From assembly GCF_037126465.1 (NCBI RefSeq), contig NC_088201.1, forward strand, positions 8,561,001 to 8,625,000: 64,000 nt of DNA. The letters run 5' to 3'. A program made the position numbers and the translations under genes. This document shows positions 12,459 to 24,092 of the stretch, piece by piece. Every line of letters starts with the position of its first letter. Positions within the stretch are counted from its first letter, which is position 1. The notes under the pieces are model-generated. The model was not told the origin of the DNA. It saw only the letters and a list, made by a program, of their open reading frames with translations, and searched no databases. This DNA comes from Ornithodoros turicata. Taxonomy: Eukaryota; Arthropoda; Arachnida; Ixodida; Argasidae.

Positions 12459-13882
12459 CACTCTAAATCGTTTCACACCTTTAAAGGTGTAAAATAGGTG
12501 TATTAACAAAGATCACACCCCTTTCACGCCCTACAACTTTGTTTTGGAAGTTCCTGAGGGTGTAACGATGGTGTAATACCCCCTCAGGTGAAATATGGTG
12601 ATCAGTGTATCGCATGGGTGTAGGAAGGGAGTGTGTTTATTTTCGTTCACGTGAACAAAAGTAAATGTGTACAACAACAGGGTACGGGAAGTTACATTAC
12701 AAAAGTGCATGACGTGAATTTACAACACGTCTAGCATCTAGTAACGTATGCAGATTTGGAGGATCTATTGATAAAGTGCCTAAATTTCTTAAAACACGTT
12801 GCTCCTCATTGCAAGACAAAACAAATACATGATAGTGCTCATCATACTCAACTGTAGTTAATGTTTGTATGAGAGAAATTGTGTCAGAGTTAATAATCAA
12901 GAGTGTTATCATTGTCAACTGCACTTTTCACATAGACTATAGATTCTGCGTGAATATCACGGTCATGAGTGCAACACCGAATTGCTTCTGGGGCATGTTG
13001 AAGTAGTATCTCCTTGGAACCATGAGTAGATGTGGCATTTCTGATGAAGGACTGCGACCACACGTACATTTGATAAAATTTATGTGTTCTTGCTAATGAA
13101 AGGGTTATGTTCTTAAAATGTAAATTTTTTCTAGCAACATCTTCCCTTCGAAACGCATACACCATACAGCTAGGATTGGACCAAACATCCTGATGAGTCG
13201 CGGATAATGAACAATGTAATGCATTTTACAGGGGTTAGATATTTGTGGGTACAACACTGCAAAGCCTTGAAGAAACGAATAAATGCAACGTTCTAAGTCA
13301 GGAACATGCATATCGGGGAGGTACCTGCTGAGGTCTACAATTTCACGAAAAGCTATTTACAGCTACCACGCCATACATGATTTTCTGTATGTCGGCTGTG
13401 CATGTTCACACACATATTAAATCACCTTGATGTACATACATATTTGGACCTCAATGTGATTATATGCAATGTGCTGGTAATTGTGAATACACAGTAACCC
13501 GCATATTGCCATGAGCCCAGCAGTTTTATTCGGCGTTACACCTGTCATAGTCGTTTGTGCATTAAGAACAAGATATGACAAGTAGTGCAACCTGAACTGG
13601 TAGCGCCGAGAACCTGAAAAATGTCTTCCGGTCGGGGCCTTCTTTTATTGACTCTGAGGGGAAGCACTGCACATGACGCAACAGCGCCTTTGACAATTAT
13701 TTTCAGGAACAACATGCGCGCCCAAACAAGATATGAGCAGGTAGCAACCCGAGATACAATCATCAGATATGATAACTCCCTTTACACCCCAGTTGCCATG
13801 AGGGTGTTGGAATACACCTTAAAAGGTGTGCGCCATGAACATTTTGATTTACACCCTTTAAGGTGTAAAACGGTTTAGAGTG
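12459..13882. mobile_element. EnSpm/CACTA-like element with TA target duplication, 1424 bp
   Basis: Termini are CACTCTAAATCGTTTCACAC and its imperfect inverse ...CGGTTTAGAGTG, followed on each side by self-complementary TTTAAAGGTGTAAA words. TA flanks both ends (12457-12458 and 13883-13884). CACT termini with a 2-bp duplication fit animal EnSpm/CACTA elements; Tc1/mariner is the alternative because of the TA. It sits inside the 3' target duplication of the hAT-like element. A decayed minus-strand ORF is inside. Confidence 0.8.
12697..13311 (-). pseudogene. transposon-borne ORF, DUF4218-like segment
   Basis: Two to three minus-strand frames give one broken protein. The N-proximal part (13105-13311) contains KMHYIVHYPRLIRMFGP followed by VWCMRFEGK. 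The next part (12890-13165) continues with KNLHFKNITLSLARTHKFYQ. The pattern K-x-H-Y-x-x-H-(Y/L)-P-R...G-P...W-(C/S)-M-R-(F/Y)-E-(G/A)-K recurs in many animal proteins and resembles the DUF4218 region of CACTA transposons. That family link is inference from memory of the pattern, not a search. At least one frameshift separates the parts. Confidence 0.55.
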
Positions 13883-13886
13883 TACG

Positions 13887-13985
13887 CTGCAACCACATTG
13901 CTGGCGTCCTCGGCAGAGATTGAACCCGCAACCAACCTTGGGGTCAGTTGGCGGACACGCTACCAACCGCTCAACTATAGGGTGG
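13887..13985 (-). mobile_element. tRNA-derived SINE head or tRNA pseudogene
   Basis: On the minus strand: A-box-like TAGTTGAGCGGTTGGTAGCG, then a reasonable anticodon-arm spacing, then B-box-like GGTTCAATCTC. The stems do not close well enough for a functional tRNA. Confidence 0.5.
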
Positions 13986-14029
13986 TAAACATTCCATACG
14001 AATATTTATTTTCCACCCGATGTTTTGAA

Positions 14030-14720
14030 TGATGATGATGATTGAAGCTTTAATGGCGCACGGACAACTAATTAACGTCATAATGCGCCAAAACTATGGT
14101 GAAATTGTGACTAGTTAAAAGTATGTATGAACATTCCTGAGGATACGACTAGTTAAAAATAAACGTGATGTCTAATAAAAAGAGGGTATGAATAAAAAAA
14201 AAGCACATCAGTCTAAAACTACAAAAGGTGTACAATTTCAGTATCTCTCAAGACATTAAAAAGCCCTACTAAAAGGGGTGATAGCCTCATCACCGAGCAA
14301 TAGCACTGAGTGAAGAGGTGAAAGGTGTACCTAGAACTCTCTGAAGTGATGCCGACCATGGGTTTCATGATGTGGACATGCGATGAGTATATGTGTAACG
14401 CAGAGAGAAGCTCACCACAGTGCGCGCACTGAGGTGGCTCGTCTCCGCAAAGTAAAAAACCCATGGGTGAGGAATGTTTGGACACTGTCGGTGCCTTGAT
14501 CGTAAAATGCTACACAGACGACTTTCTGGGCACTTTCCCTGACTTCTGATGCGAGGTTTATTCAAATGGATTTTGTTGTGTGCCTGTGTGTCCTAGAAGT
14601 TCTGCCATTTTGTGATGTCTTGCATGGGGATTTTGAACTCGTGGCTGCAGCAGCCTGGTGTGCTAATTCATTGACCGATATTTATATACCTGTGTGGCTG
14701 GGCACCCACCATATGCAGAA
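14030..14720 (-). mobile_element. LINE-C 3' fragment with RNase H end
   Basis: The minus strand retains a piece of the RNase H C-terminus (WVPSHTGI...VNELAHQAAAA, about 14640-14715), then the Cys/His C-terminal segment (FYFAETSHLSARTVV...RYTYTHRMSTS) near 14375-14470. A 3' UTR follows, with GTGACTAGTTAAAA, AATGCGCCA and a TCATCATCATT edge at 14031-14042. Stops and frameshifts throughout. Confidence 0.75.
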
Positions 14721-16099
14721 TGGAGGAACGTGTATTTTTCATATAAGTCAATGCCGGATGTTGCGGGGTACTTCGTATTCTCAGTGCGTATGATGCCCCA
14801 AGGTAAAACCGCCGTCTTTTCAAGGAATATTCATGTTATTCAACATACAAACTCTAGATTGGTGAGGTTCAGAAAGCACCGAGCCATCGCCTGAGCCACT
14901 GGTGATGAACAGGGTATAAGGGACACGGATTGATGGGCGGAGCCGTAGGGCCCATAATGTATATTTGAGCGAATGCAGGCAGTATAGGGAGTGTGCGACA
15001 AACTGGTGGCGCCGCGATGCGACCTCCGGAGAAAGTACCTTGCGTGATAGCCGCCGGTTAGCCAGCTTTGTTTACATGTGAAGTGCGGGTGTCTTTTTTT
15101 TTTTGCCACACTGGAACTGTTGCATCGCTAACTGTGCCAGCACCTAAAAGAACTCTTCATTAGGGACCTAATGTTTCATTTCTCGTGATTTCTATGCTTC
15201 CAATATCACCGAGGGCACTAGACTGGCAGCGAATAGCGTTTGTGACGTGCGTTCGGTCATTGCATGAAGTGTGCACAACATATTCTATTTCTTTTGTTCT
15301 AGTTTCAATGAAACTGAATGAGGACCTGAAAAATGATCAATGATTTAAAGTTGCCACTTTCGGGACGGTGAAACGCCGCTGGATCGTGATACTGATTGAG
15401 GTGTTTCATCGCCAGTGCCCAGAACCGATATTGCTCCCGGTAATCTGGTTGACGAGTCTCACAATGAGAACGGAAGTTCTACGTTGTCCAAAAGGTTTAG
15501 CTTCAGTATTTACGCACCGACCATTTCACAGCTGTCGTGCCGCAAGCTTACGGCGGTAGCCGAGGTAAAAACTCATAATTTCTTTTTTGAGGATCTCTTT
15601 AGCGTTATTGTACCTGAAGATACTGGAAAACCTGCAGTACAAGTTTAGACAATAAGTTGTGACCTCACGTGATTATTTGTATGGATAAAACGGACGCACG
15701 ATGTAGATTTCAGTGACGAAGCTATGTGTGTGCAAAGAGGACGAAAGGAATGCAAGACTCAGTCAAAAACATATTACACGTGGCTGGAATCAGAGAAATA
15801 AACGTATAGCCTTCGCTAGCAAGCCAGGATTTTGTGAGGCGTCAAATAACCATCCTCTCGACGTATCACTTACAGGTATTTTGACCAGACAGACGCGAGT
15901 GGCTGTTCTCCTTCCGCACTGTTAGATACATTATAAATACGGTGATTGCTTCTGCGCAGTTTGTCTCCATTCTCTTCGTTCGCGCCCCAGAAAGGTTCCA
16001 CATTATTTGCACTTCGAAAATTAGCCCTTGTAATTACGGCGGTCGCCACGCAAGCTACGGTTCCACTGAGAATGCATAGAACGGGCGGCGTGGTATCAC
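14721..16099. other. no recognisable gene
   Basis: Short ORFs only. A 77-codon plus ORF at 15415-15648 has no family motif or splice context that would make it credible. Confidence 0.45.
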
Positions 16100-16689
16100 G
16101 TCAGATACTTCCAAGACCGCCACTGCCGGCGCTGTCGCGACGGAGCAGCGCCCCCTCCCCCCCCCTCCCTTTTGGTGTCGCACGGTCCCTATCCACACGG
16201 CGGATCCTTTCCTGAGCTGTACCCCAATACCTATGCGAGGGAATTTTCAGTGAACTCAGTGACCTGGCGCGTTTCACCTTCAACTTTTGGACATGGGGCT
16301 TGAAGGTGAGCTTGGAGTCGAACACGACGCCAAGAAATTTGTATTCCGATTTTAGACCGATGCCTTGTCCGTTAAATTGGAGAGTAGGGAGGTGGAAAGA
16401 CCTCTCTCATTCTTGAGAAATGGACACACACTGTCTTGTCGGGTGAGAATTTAAACCCGTTATGTGACGACCATTTGGCAATTTTATTTATGCAGAGCTG
16501 CATCTGTCGTTCGCAAATTGACAAGTTCGTAGTACAACAAGATATTCTCTGTATGTAGACGACATTCAAATATGATATGGAAGGTGGAATGACACTGGCC
16601 ACAGAGTTGATTTTTGACAAGAAATAATGCAACTGAAATATGTATAGGACCATATAAATAAGCCACAAAAGGGGCCGGTTGGTGCATTA

Positions 16690-16785
16690 CTACCAAACGC
16701 GACTGAGCAAAAACATAAGGACAGGGATGGAACAAGTCCACTCGTTCCGTTTCTGTCCTTCTGTTTTTACACAGTCGCATTTGTT
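16690..16785. repeat. near-perfect palindrome with ~40-bp arms inside LINE-D
   Basis: Arms read GCGACTGAGCAAAAACATAA...GGAACAAG and CTCGTTCC...TTTTTACACAGTCGC, with almost no loop. It interrupts the RT frame just after the GVPQGS motif, so it is probably an inserted foldback. Confidence 0.75.
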
Positions 16786-17444
16786 AAATAATGTAACACT
16801 GAGAACGGATCCCTGCGGGACGCCGTTCTCCTGCACGGATGAACGGGATAAAGCTATTCGCAGTTGGTCCCTGAATATTCTATGCTGAAGGGAATTAGCG
16901 ACGCACTTAAGAAGACGTTCCCTTATTTACCAAAAGAATGCAGGTCCTGCAAGACACCATATCGCCACGGGGTGTCATACGCTTTTTCCAAGTCAAAGGG
17001 AACAGTTAAGCAGTGTTGCCTTCTGACAAACACTTCAGGAATAGTTTTATCTAGGCGAACGAGATGATTGTGGAACAGCCTGTTCGAAAACCGCACTGGA
17101 CCTCCGATAGGAACTTATTATCTTCAAGAAAATGGACCAGCCGGTTATTCACCATTCGCTCAAAGGTCTTACCTGCGCAGCTTGTGAGTGCAATGGGACG
17201 GGGACTGGTCGGATTCGATCCTTTCTTTCCTGGTTTCAGAAGCGGAACAACAGTAGCGATTTTCCATGAGGACGTTAGTCTGTCCTCTACCAAAACTTGA
17301 TTGAAGGGCAGTAGTAGTATTCATTCAACTTGTCAGACAGGGGATACAGCATGGAATATGTCACGCGGTCTGGCCCAGGCGCAGTGGTTTTTGCAGACGA
17401 TAAGGATCGCAAAAGCTCCACCATCGTAACGGGCTGATTATATA

Positions 17445-18246
17445 CGAGGGGTGTTCAAGTCAAACCGGAACTTTCTGTCTCCTGAGCGTACAAATGGCTC
17501 GCGCTACTTCTTTTTAGTCATTTTGACACGCGACAGGCCTCCGCGTTCACCACGTGGTGGTCCAAAGTTGATGCAATACAGAAGACAGGTGCTGGACAAG
17601 ATGGCCGACAACGAGGTGAGCGCGCACATCGAACAGCGAATTATAATGAAGTTTCTCGTGAATGAAGGCGTAAAGTCATCTGAAATTCACAGAAGAGTTC
17701 AGGCTCAGTGTGGCCACGATACACTTAGGCGCAGCAAAGTGTTTGAGTGGTGCAAACGGTTCCGAGACAGCCGTACATCAGTGCAGGACGATCCCGGCCG
17801 GGGCGGCTCAGAGCCCCGTGTCAGAGTTCCTGAGAACACCCAAATTGTGGAGCGCCTGATCCTCAAGGACCGACAGATAACATGTCTCATACCGAGCATC
17901 TCACGGCACGCACCTTACAGGAACTCGGCTGGGAGTTGCTGCCACATCCCCCTTACAGTCCAGACCTCACCCCCAGCGATTTCCATCTCTTCGGGCCACG
18001 GGCCACTGAAGGCTTTCCTTGGGGGACGGCACTTCAGCTGCGACGACGAGGTCAAGAAAGCGGTCCGATCATGGCTGCTACGCACCGGCAAGGATTTCTA
18101 CGCTGCTGGCATCCAAGCCCTCGTGAAACGCTGGGACAAGTAGTGCAGCTGGAGATTACGTTAAAAATAAAACTAATTTCTCGCCTGTAAGTTCATTTTA
18201 CTTTTGCGAAAAATGAAAAGTCCCGATTTGACTTTTACACCCCTCG
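17445..18246 (+). mobile_element. mariner deletion derivative, 802 bp
   Basis: Terminal inverted repeats of about 30 bp: 5' CGAGGGGTGTTCAAGTCAAA and 3' the reverse complement of CGAGGGGTGTAAAAGTCAAA. TA duplication at 17443-17444 and 18247-18248. Full mariners are about 1.3 kb, so roughly 0.5 kb is missing from the middle. It is inserted in LINE-D. Confidence 0.93.
17571..18143 (+). pseudogene. mariner transposase, internally deleted
   Basis: The N-terminal helix-turn-helix region is intact from about 17600 (EQRIIMKFLVNEGVKSSEIH, then VFEWCKRFRDSRTSVQDD and VERLILKDRQIT). The frame then shifts at about 17882 into the C-terminal catalytic segment LGWELLPHPPYSPDLTPSDF, which carries the third Asp of the DD34D triad. 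The first two catalytic Asp residues and the region between are deleted, so it cannot be active. Confidence 0.92.
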
Positions 18247-18600
18247 TACAAGAAATCATCACTACCGCTCATTGGAACTTTTCGTTCTTCGCAGTACTTG
18301 TTCTGATATATGAAGATATGAAGAAGAAGATATGAAGTTGCGTCATGAGGACCGCTTAGCTTGTTTGAGTATCCACCTGGCGTTTGCTGGCGTTTTAAGC
18401 TTTCTGAATAATGAAAGAGTCCGTATGGTGGGACAGCTCCAAAATGTACCCCACGCACGGTTTTTAAGCTTGCGAGTTTCCTCGCAGTCGCTCGTCCATC
18501 AAGGCTTTGGACGGCTTCGTACAGATGACCAGCCATCTGTGGGACACTTTGAAATGCTGCCTCCAGGATGATGTTGGTGATTAAGTTATTGGATCGAAAC

Positions 18601-19749
18601 TGTAGATATATATTGTAATTCTCTACTCTAAACGAGACACGAGGGTCTTCCGATTCTATTGTGAAGCACGATACTTTGTCAGGTGACTGGTTTCTCGTTT
18701 TGTAGCACTCTGTAGCTATCTGACTCTACCATGTTTTGCAGCTCATACACTTATTTAACTTGCATAGCAGAATGCCATAACGGTTAATCAGTTGTTTGTT
18801 TCTTATCTTGCATTTGTAAAACCGAAAACACTTCCATCACCAGCATTATTGTCGAAAAATTTTTTTGGGACAGCTCAACAAACGAAAGCCCAGGAAAGTC
18901 CTCTGAGACACCACAGAAGGCACAGCGGGTACACGATCAAGATCGCACTCCTTTCTTCCACATATCACGCAAGTCACAGAGGAAGTCAGATCTGCTCTGT
19001 CACCTTTTATGCCAGTCTTTGCAAAATTGAACGCAATACTCATACAGGAGATGAATCCCGCACGATCAATACGACGAGACCCGCTTATCGTGGCACGAGA
19101 CACGACACACGTGGCGATGGTTATGGCAAGACGATTTATAGTGCACGGACGGCCGTAGGAGAATCCCGTGCATATGAAACATGTACGGCGCGGAAGTAAT
19201 GCATCCAGCATATTGAGGTTGAGCCCCGTCTATCATCGCTCTACGCCAGGGCAAACGCATGGCATCATGAATGATATGTCTTTCGGATATGTATTCACGG
19301 CATTCATTCACATCCACGGGCACACTTCCTCGACAATCCACTTACCTCTGCAGTTCCAGCATCTGTTTTCTTCTCCGCGTGCAATTGCACACGGCAATGT
19401 GTCACATCATACTCAGTATGAACCGCAGAACAAATAGCGACACGACAGTGACAATAATATGTGATCACCGGTAAAAACGTGACAAGGTGCATGTAACACC
19501 TTAATATGGGAAGGGCGTTACTGCTCACAAGAAACAGCCTCACGCCTTATAGAATATAAGATATCTACACTTCCCCTAGTGATCTACAGAAACGCCTTCA
19601 GGTTGTCATCTGTTAGTGCTTAATCGCTTCTGTGCACGGTTATCGTCTGCTGCGATTGCTCACGGACAAAGCGAAGGGTCGAAAAATACGACTTTTTCAC
19701 TTTTGTATTGGGTATCTTGAGTCATGAAACGCAGCATAGTTGATCTCTT
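18601..19749. other. no supported gene
   Basis: Overlapping short ORFs on both strands at 18790-19540. A minus ORF (19304-19543) ends near a good donor (AG|GTAAGTGG near 19348), but no partner exon or family motif can be found, so it is not called. Confidence 0.4.
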
Positions 19750-19903
19750 CCCAGGCAGCACAATGTACTGGAAGTCGAGTGCATTAGGGGTGGACGGTAT
19801 GTGTCTTATCAATGTTCTGTAGTTTCATGAATCTGTTCCAAGGCCTTTCATCTACCCGTCCACCCCTATTGCACTCGACTTTCAGTGCATTTTGCTGCTT
19901 GGG
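19750..19903. mobile_element. foldback MITE, 154 bp
   Basis: Inverted arms of about 48 bp: left from CCCAGGCAGCACAATGTACT to AGGGGTGGACGG, right its imperfect inverse ending AGTGCATTTTGCTGCTTGGG. The loop is about 55 bp. No coding capacity; superfamily not determined. Confidence 0.8.
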
Positions 19904-21736
19904 TTGCTACTTGCCTGATCCATGTAAACTTGCGCCGGTGTCGCCAGTCATGAAATCCGCTCGGTAATGTGATGAAATGGAAGAGCTGACAAGTTTTTGC
20001 ATTCCACATGGCGTTGATAAACTAGTGCATTAGGTAATTTATTTATCGATATAAACATTTAAAACGCTGAAAGGAGCGATGGGGGCAAGGTACCGCAACT
20101 GAAGCGGTGAAGCCACTAATATCATGGTCGTCAAGCAGGTGTTATTGTTGAAAGAAGTAAACAAGCTGCCCTACTCTTGCTCGCTACCAGAAACGTAGAA
20201 CCAGCTCGTTGAAACTGCGGTACTAGAGTGCATTCAGAAGAAGAATGCTAGCAAAACTGTGAAGGGGCTGAGGTGCTAGGGGTTGGATGGGAAGTAGGAC
20301 GTCCGCCCAAGTTGGTGAACTCATGTTGTCAATGTCTGACACCACTGTGTCAGAAATTAGCAATCATGAAGTTCGACCGCAAACGCATAAATGTCAGCCA
20401 TTATTTCTTGTTTCGGCATTACATATGGTATGGGTAACGGCACCACAGCGCTCTGCGAACTCAAGCGTTTCCTGTTTCAAATGCGCTCAACAGAAATTTA
20501 GTAATCATGAAGCACATGGTTTGGTGTACGTCTGGTCGTGTTTAAAAGAACTGTGCCACGTGCAACCACAGTGGGAGTGCCTTGATAGCGGTTAGAACGT
20601 TCAGGCAAAGGCATTGGTGTTAGGCGAACTTACCGCTCAAGCATCCTGGGCGTTCCAAATAAGGGTATTGTGCGTGTACGACGGAGTAGCAGCACCACCA
20701 CACACGTAATGACAACTGACGCATATGTAGTGAAGTGACCACCTAAAGAAAGCCAGCGACATCTAGTGATGATTCGCAATAACGCCCTTCATCCTGATAA
20801 GAAGGAAGCCAAAGCAGATGACCCGTCGAGATAAGACAGACATTAAATAACCAGCGCCTCTCCCTGATATCCGGGAGCGTCCTATCTGCCTTATCTCACG
20901 GTGGTGCAAGTACAACATTTATGTTGTAACGTTGCTGTCACTGGGTCATAATTCCTTCACTTCCGGAGACAACAGTGACTCCCCTATGATGGAGAACGTT
21001 CTCGGTCCAAGCCGAAACTGTTGAGGCAGGTCTACAGTTCATGCTGTATCTTTGAGGGAGTGACCAAAGCAATGATTCCACCTCACAAGAGAATTGCAGC
21101 TATGTCCAATTCCGGTGCTTACTGCTGGTGTGGCGCGGGCTCATAATCAAGAGTAGATTTACAGGTTAGGTGAGTCAGCTTATATTTGTGTGGCGACATG
21201 CTGCCAGGCAGGGCTGAGGGTAATTCCAACCACATGGGGTTCTTTAACGTGCGCCGGAAATGTCGTAAGCTTCTTCAGCTTTGATTGATGGGCTCCGTTC
21301 TTACAGACGTACTACAGACTTCTTACAGAAATTCGCAGCCTAGGTTGGTAGTTCGCCTCAGTAACGTAAAATACAGGGCTTGGCTATCAATGGCCTGTCC
21401 CCGTGCACTTTGTCCAGAGGGCCGTAGTTGAATCTGAAGCGCTTTCAAGCAACTCACGACTTACTGTAAGCCGCTCGCAGTTCAGCAGTATGCGGTCTAT
21501 GGACTCTGGCAGTCTACATAGGGGAAAGTTAGGTACATTTTCTGCATGGGCGTGCATGGTAAGCTAGTAAGCCAGTTGCTTCGTTGCCGCGATGATGATG
21601 ATGATGAGTTGGAGATTTTTTTCCTTTTTTTTCTTTTTTGCGCAAAAGTGTCTGCGGTCGCGAATTCCTACAGTATCTACTAGACTGACTTTACGCCCAT
21701 TGCGGAGAGCGGTAATACCGGGAGAGTGTTTTCGTA
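19904..21736. other. no gene; one arthropod-type repeat motif
   Basis: The block near 21220-21265 contains GGTTCTTTAACGTGCGCCGG. A related inverse sequence lies near 44955-45060. This resembles a core shared by dispersed metazoan repeats; that is recollection, not a search. The rest has no supported feature. Confidence 0.4.
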
Positions 21737-21800
21737 GAGGAAGGTGCTTTGGCATCGCACGCTATTACGAGACTGTTCATAGTTTCACTGTTATACGTGA
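21737..21800 (+). repeat. dispersed repeat, copy 1
   Basis: GGAAGGTGCTTTGGCATCGC and the following 40 bp are about 85-90% identical to 23618-23685 in the same orientation. Both copies sit next to T-rich DNA. The family is unknown. Confidence 0.7.
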
Positions 21801-21927
21801 CAAGGGAAATTCTGTTTGTTCTATTCACAGTGCGAAACGAAGTAATGTCGGTTCCGCAAGATGGCAGTGGGGACAATACCTGCTACTGCAGCAACACACC
21901 GGACGGCGCTCAGAATCCAATAATATT

Positions 21928-22110
21928 GACATTAACATTGCCTTGAGTTTGAGGGGAAAACACTGGACGAACACAGGACGAGATGAACAGATAGACTCAC
22001 GAACCAGCAATGAACCTTTAATACACAAAGGGCAAAGGAGACAGGGTCTGTTCATCTGTGTCTGTCCTGTCCTGTGTTTCCCCCTCAAACTCAAGGCAAT
22101 GTTAATATCA
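21928..22110. mobile_element. foldback MITE, ~183 bp
   Basis: Long inverted arms: left TGACATTAACATTGCCTTGA, right the inverse of TGATATTAACATTGCCTTGA, both continuing through GTTTGAGGGG and beyond. No ORF of its own; the longer ORFs crossing it are chance. Confidence 0.8.
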
Positions 22111-22449
22111 ATTCAACACCAGCTAGCTTGCCTTCTCCTGCTAGGTTCATCAATAACGTTGTGCTGTAATGGTCGATATTTTTGCGTGAGAGATGAACGA
22201 CGTACTGCATACAAGAGCTCGGCATGAAAAAAGCGCAGGTTGGCCTACGGGCTTACGTCGGCGTATCTACCGTGCTTCACAGTAGCATTTCATGGCCTCC
22301 AGATGTAGTTGTTTCAAGACACGCGATGCAGTTTCGTTCTTAGTCTGCGTGTCTAACATTTCGGGATGCCCCTGGTGATGAAATATTCGCGATCGCACTA
22401 TGCGTAACTGTCCACTTTTTGGCGCACATGAGGGTTTAAACAACGGCTT

Positions 22450-22622
22450 CTTGGATAGTAGAAGGCCTGCGCACTACGTCGCACAGACAGGCCTGCTGTT
22501 ACAACTGTTGATGCTGCTGCGACGTCAATGAAAGAGCGAACGAGCGAAAAGCTCGAACCAGCTCGCAAAGCTCACGCAGGCCTCCGTGCGTGACGTAGGG
22601 CGCAGGCCTTCTGCTATCTAGG
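22450..22622. mobile_element. foldback MITE, ~173 bp
   Basis: Arms of about 35 bp around TAGTAGAAGGCCTGCGCACT on the left and AGGGCGCAGGCCTTCTGCTA on the right, with a loop containing AGCGAACGAGCGAAAAGCTC. Superfamily not identified. Confidence 0.75.
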
Positions 22623-24092
22623 AGGCATTGGTTTAAAGCACGTGTCTAGTATGGTGTGAAATAGAAGCCACAGACGATTGTTATGGATTTAATCGGTTAA
22701 AACACTTACAAATGAACCCAGGAGGGGATTTGCTATTGACCGTCGGTTTCTTCGTCAAAGCGAGTATAGCCTGTGCTGGCTCTTTGAACAGCTTCATAGT
22801 TGGATTTGGCAGGACGGCTCAATGCCAATGCCTGAAACATAACAGCGCAGTGCTAACTCATTCTACGCATTTCACGTAAAGAATGTTTCATGTTGTGCGT
22901 GACAGACATCCTCTGGTACGTAAACCTATCACAGAATGAACCTAGTTTCAAGACAGGTCGCTATGAGTTTCGAACATTTCGAACACTTGTCGGTGGCCAA
23001 GAAGCTATATGAATCGTCCTTGGGAGTGGCGAAGAGGCGGATATTAGAGGGACGGCGTAAGTTGTCTGAGGGCGCTGTCTTCCGACGAGGGAGGTTAAAC
23101 ACAAAACACAAAAGATAATCTTCATCCGGGGAAAAATGCACGCACCAATCACGGACCTCGCGTGAAATAATAGCCGTACTCGCTCCCAACGAAATCACCT
23201 CTGAAACAGTTTGGATTTGCGTCACCTTGTAGCCAAGAGCTCAAATATAAATTGTTCGTGCTGAAAAACAGAGGTGGGCTTGTGGATTCTGCGCCTTTCA
23301 ACAAAAGCGATGCAACGGGTCGCAAGAGAATTGTATGTATTACGGCACGATCGACAAAATATAAAAAGAAAAGCCGCTATTCAACGCAAGTTATCTTACT
23401 ATTCAACGGTTAAACTATTGTTCCACTTTTTTTCACGCAGTGCTACTACAGACTTTCGAGCGTCAGTGCAGGTCATGTTTACATTGAAGTCGTGCAGCTT
23501 TGTGTGCGGTAAGTTGGGTACCAATTCCCCCCGTCGAGCGTGCGAGTTTGCAATCGAATATCAAACTGCTATGATCACTCCTTCCTTACTCCGCCCAGTT
23601 CGTTATAACACCGTAGCGGAAGGTACTTTGACATCGCACGCCTATTACGAGACAACTGTTCATAGTTTCACTGTTTACCGTTGTATATACCTACCACTGT
23701 TTTGCACTGTATTTCATTGTGTATACCATCGGATAAATATAATAAATTTTCTCACTATAATGACAATCGCGTTTGGAGTATCCATCTCATCCTGTGCACT
23801 TGCATCGAGCACGGCCGATTCGCGAATGTGCTTTTTAAACCATAAGATAACGCTGTTTCGAGATACAGCGTCGAACGTGAAGGGTACTCTTGTTTTCAAC
23901 GCTAGTGGCTGAATCGTCATGTATATCACGGCATTGGTAACAGGCATGCCGTAATCGAACGTTTCCAAACGAGGACGGCCATATACTATGAGAGGCTATT
24001 ACAAGAAGCAACGTGATGAACCTCAGCCAACACCACCTAGAGTAAACAAAGCCTGATCGCTTAAATGACGTGACGCAGTCGTTAAGTACTAG
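22623..24092. other. no recognisable gene; second copy of the 64-bp repeat
   Basis: Contains the 23618-23685 repeat partner of 21737-21800. The 212-codon plus ORF at 23274-23912 has no recognisable domain, uneven composition, and crosses the repeat, so it is not called. Confidence 0.45.

Larger units (their letters stand above)
16100..18600 (-). mobile_element. LINE-D relic: reverse transcriptase, interrupted
   Basis: Minus-strand non-LTR RT in pieces. An upstream segment (about 18590-18250) leads into ELLRSLSSAKTTAPGPDRVT near 17410-17350. Then come WKIATVVPLLKPGKK and RPIALTSCAGKTFERMVNNR (17051-17293), GVPQGSVLS near 16800, CERQMQLCINKIAKWSSHNG (16400-16510) and a FDSKLTFKPHVQKLK segment near 16300. 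A mariner (17445-18246) lies between the first two pieces and a palindrome (about 16690-16785) after the GVPQGS box. The YADD box is lost to decay. Confidence 0.85.

Noticed and set aside
16555..16590. Plus-strand YVDDIQI that looks like an RT catalytic box
   Set aside because: The surrounding RT (LINE-D) is on the minus strand; this plus-strand match is isolated and out of context.
19304..19543. Minus ORF with a good donor site that could be an exon
   Set aside because: No acceptor, partner exon or family motif found; the open frame is short.
23274..23912. 212-codon plus ORF
   Set aside because: No domain, crosses a repeated block, and composition varies along it; likely chance.
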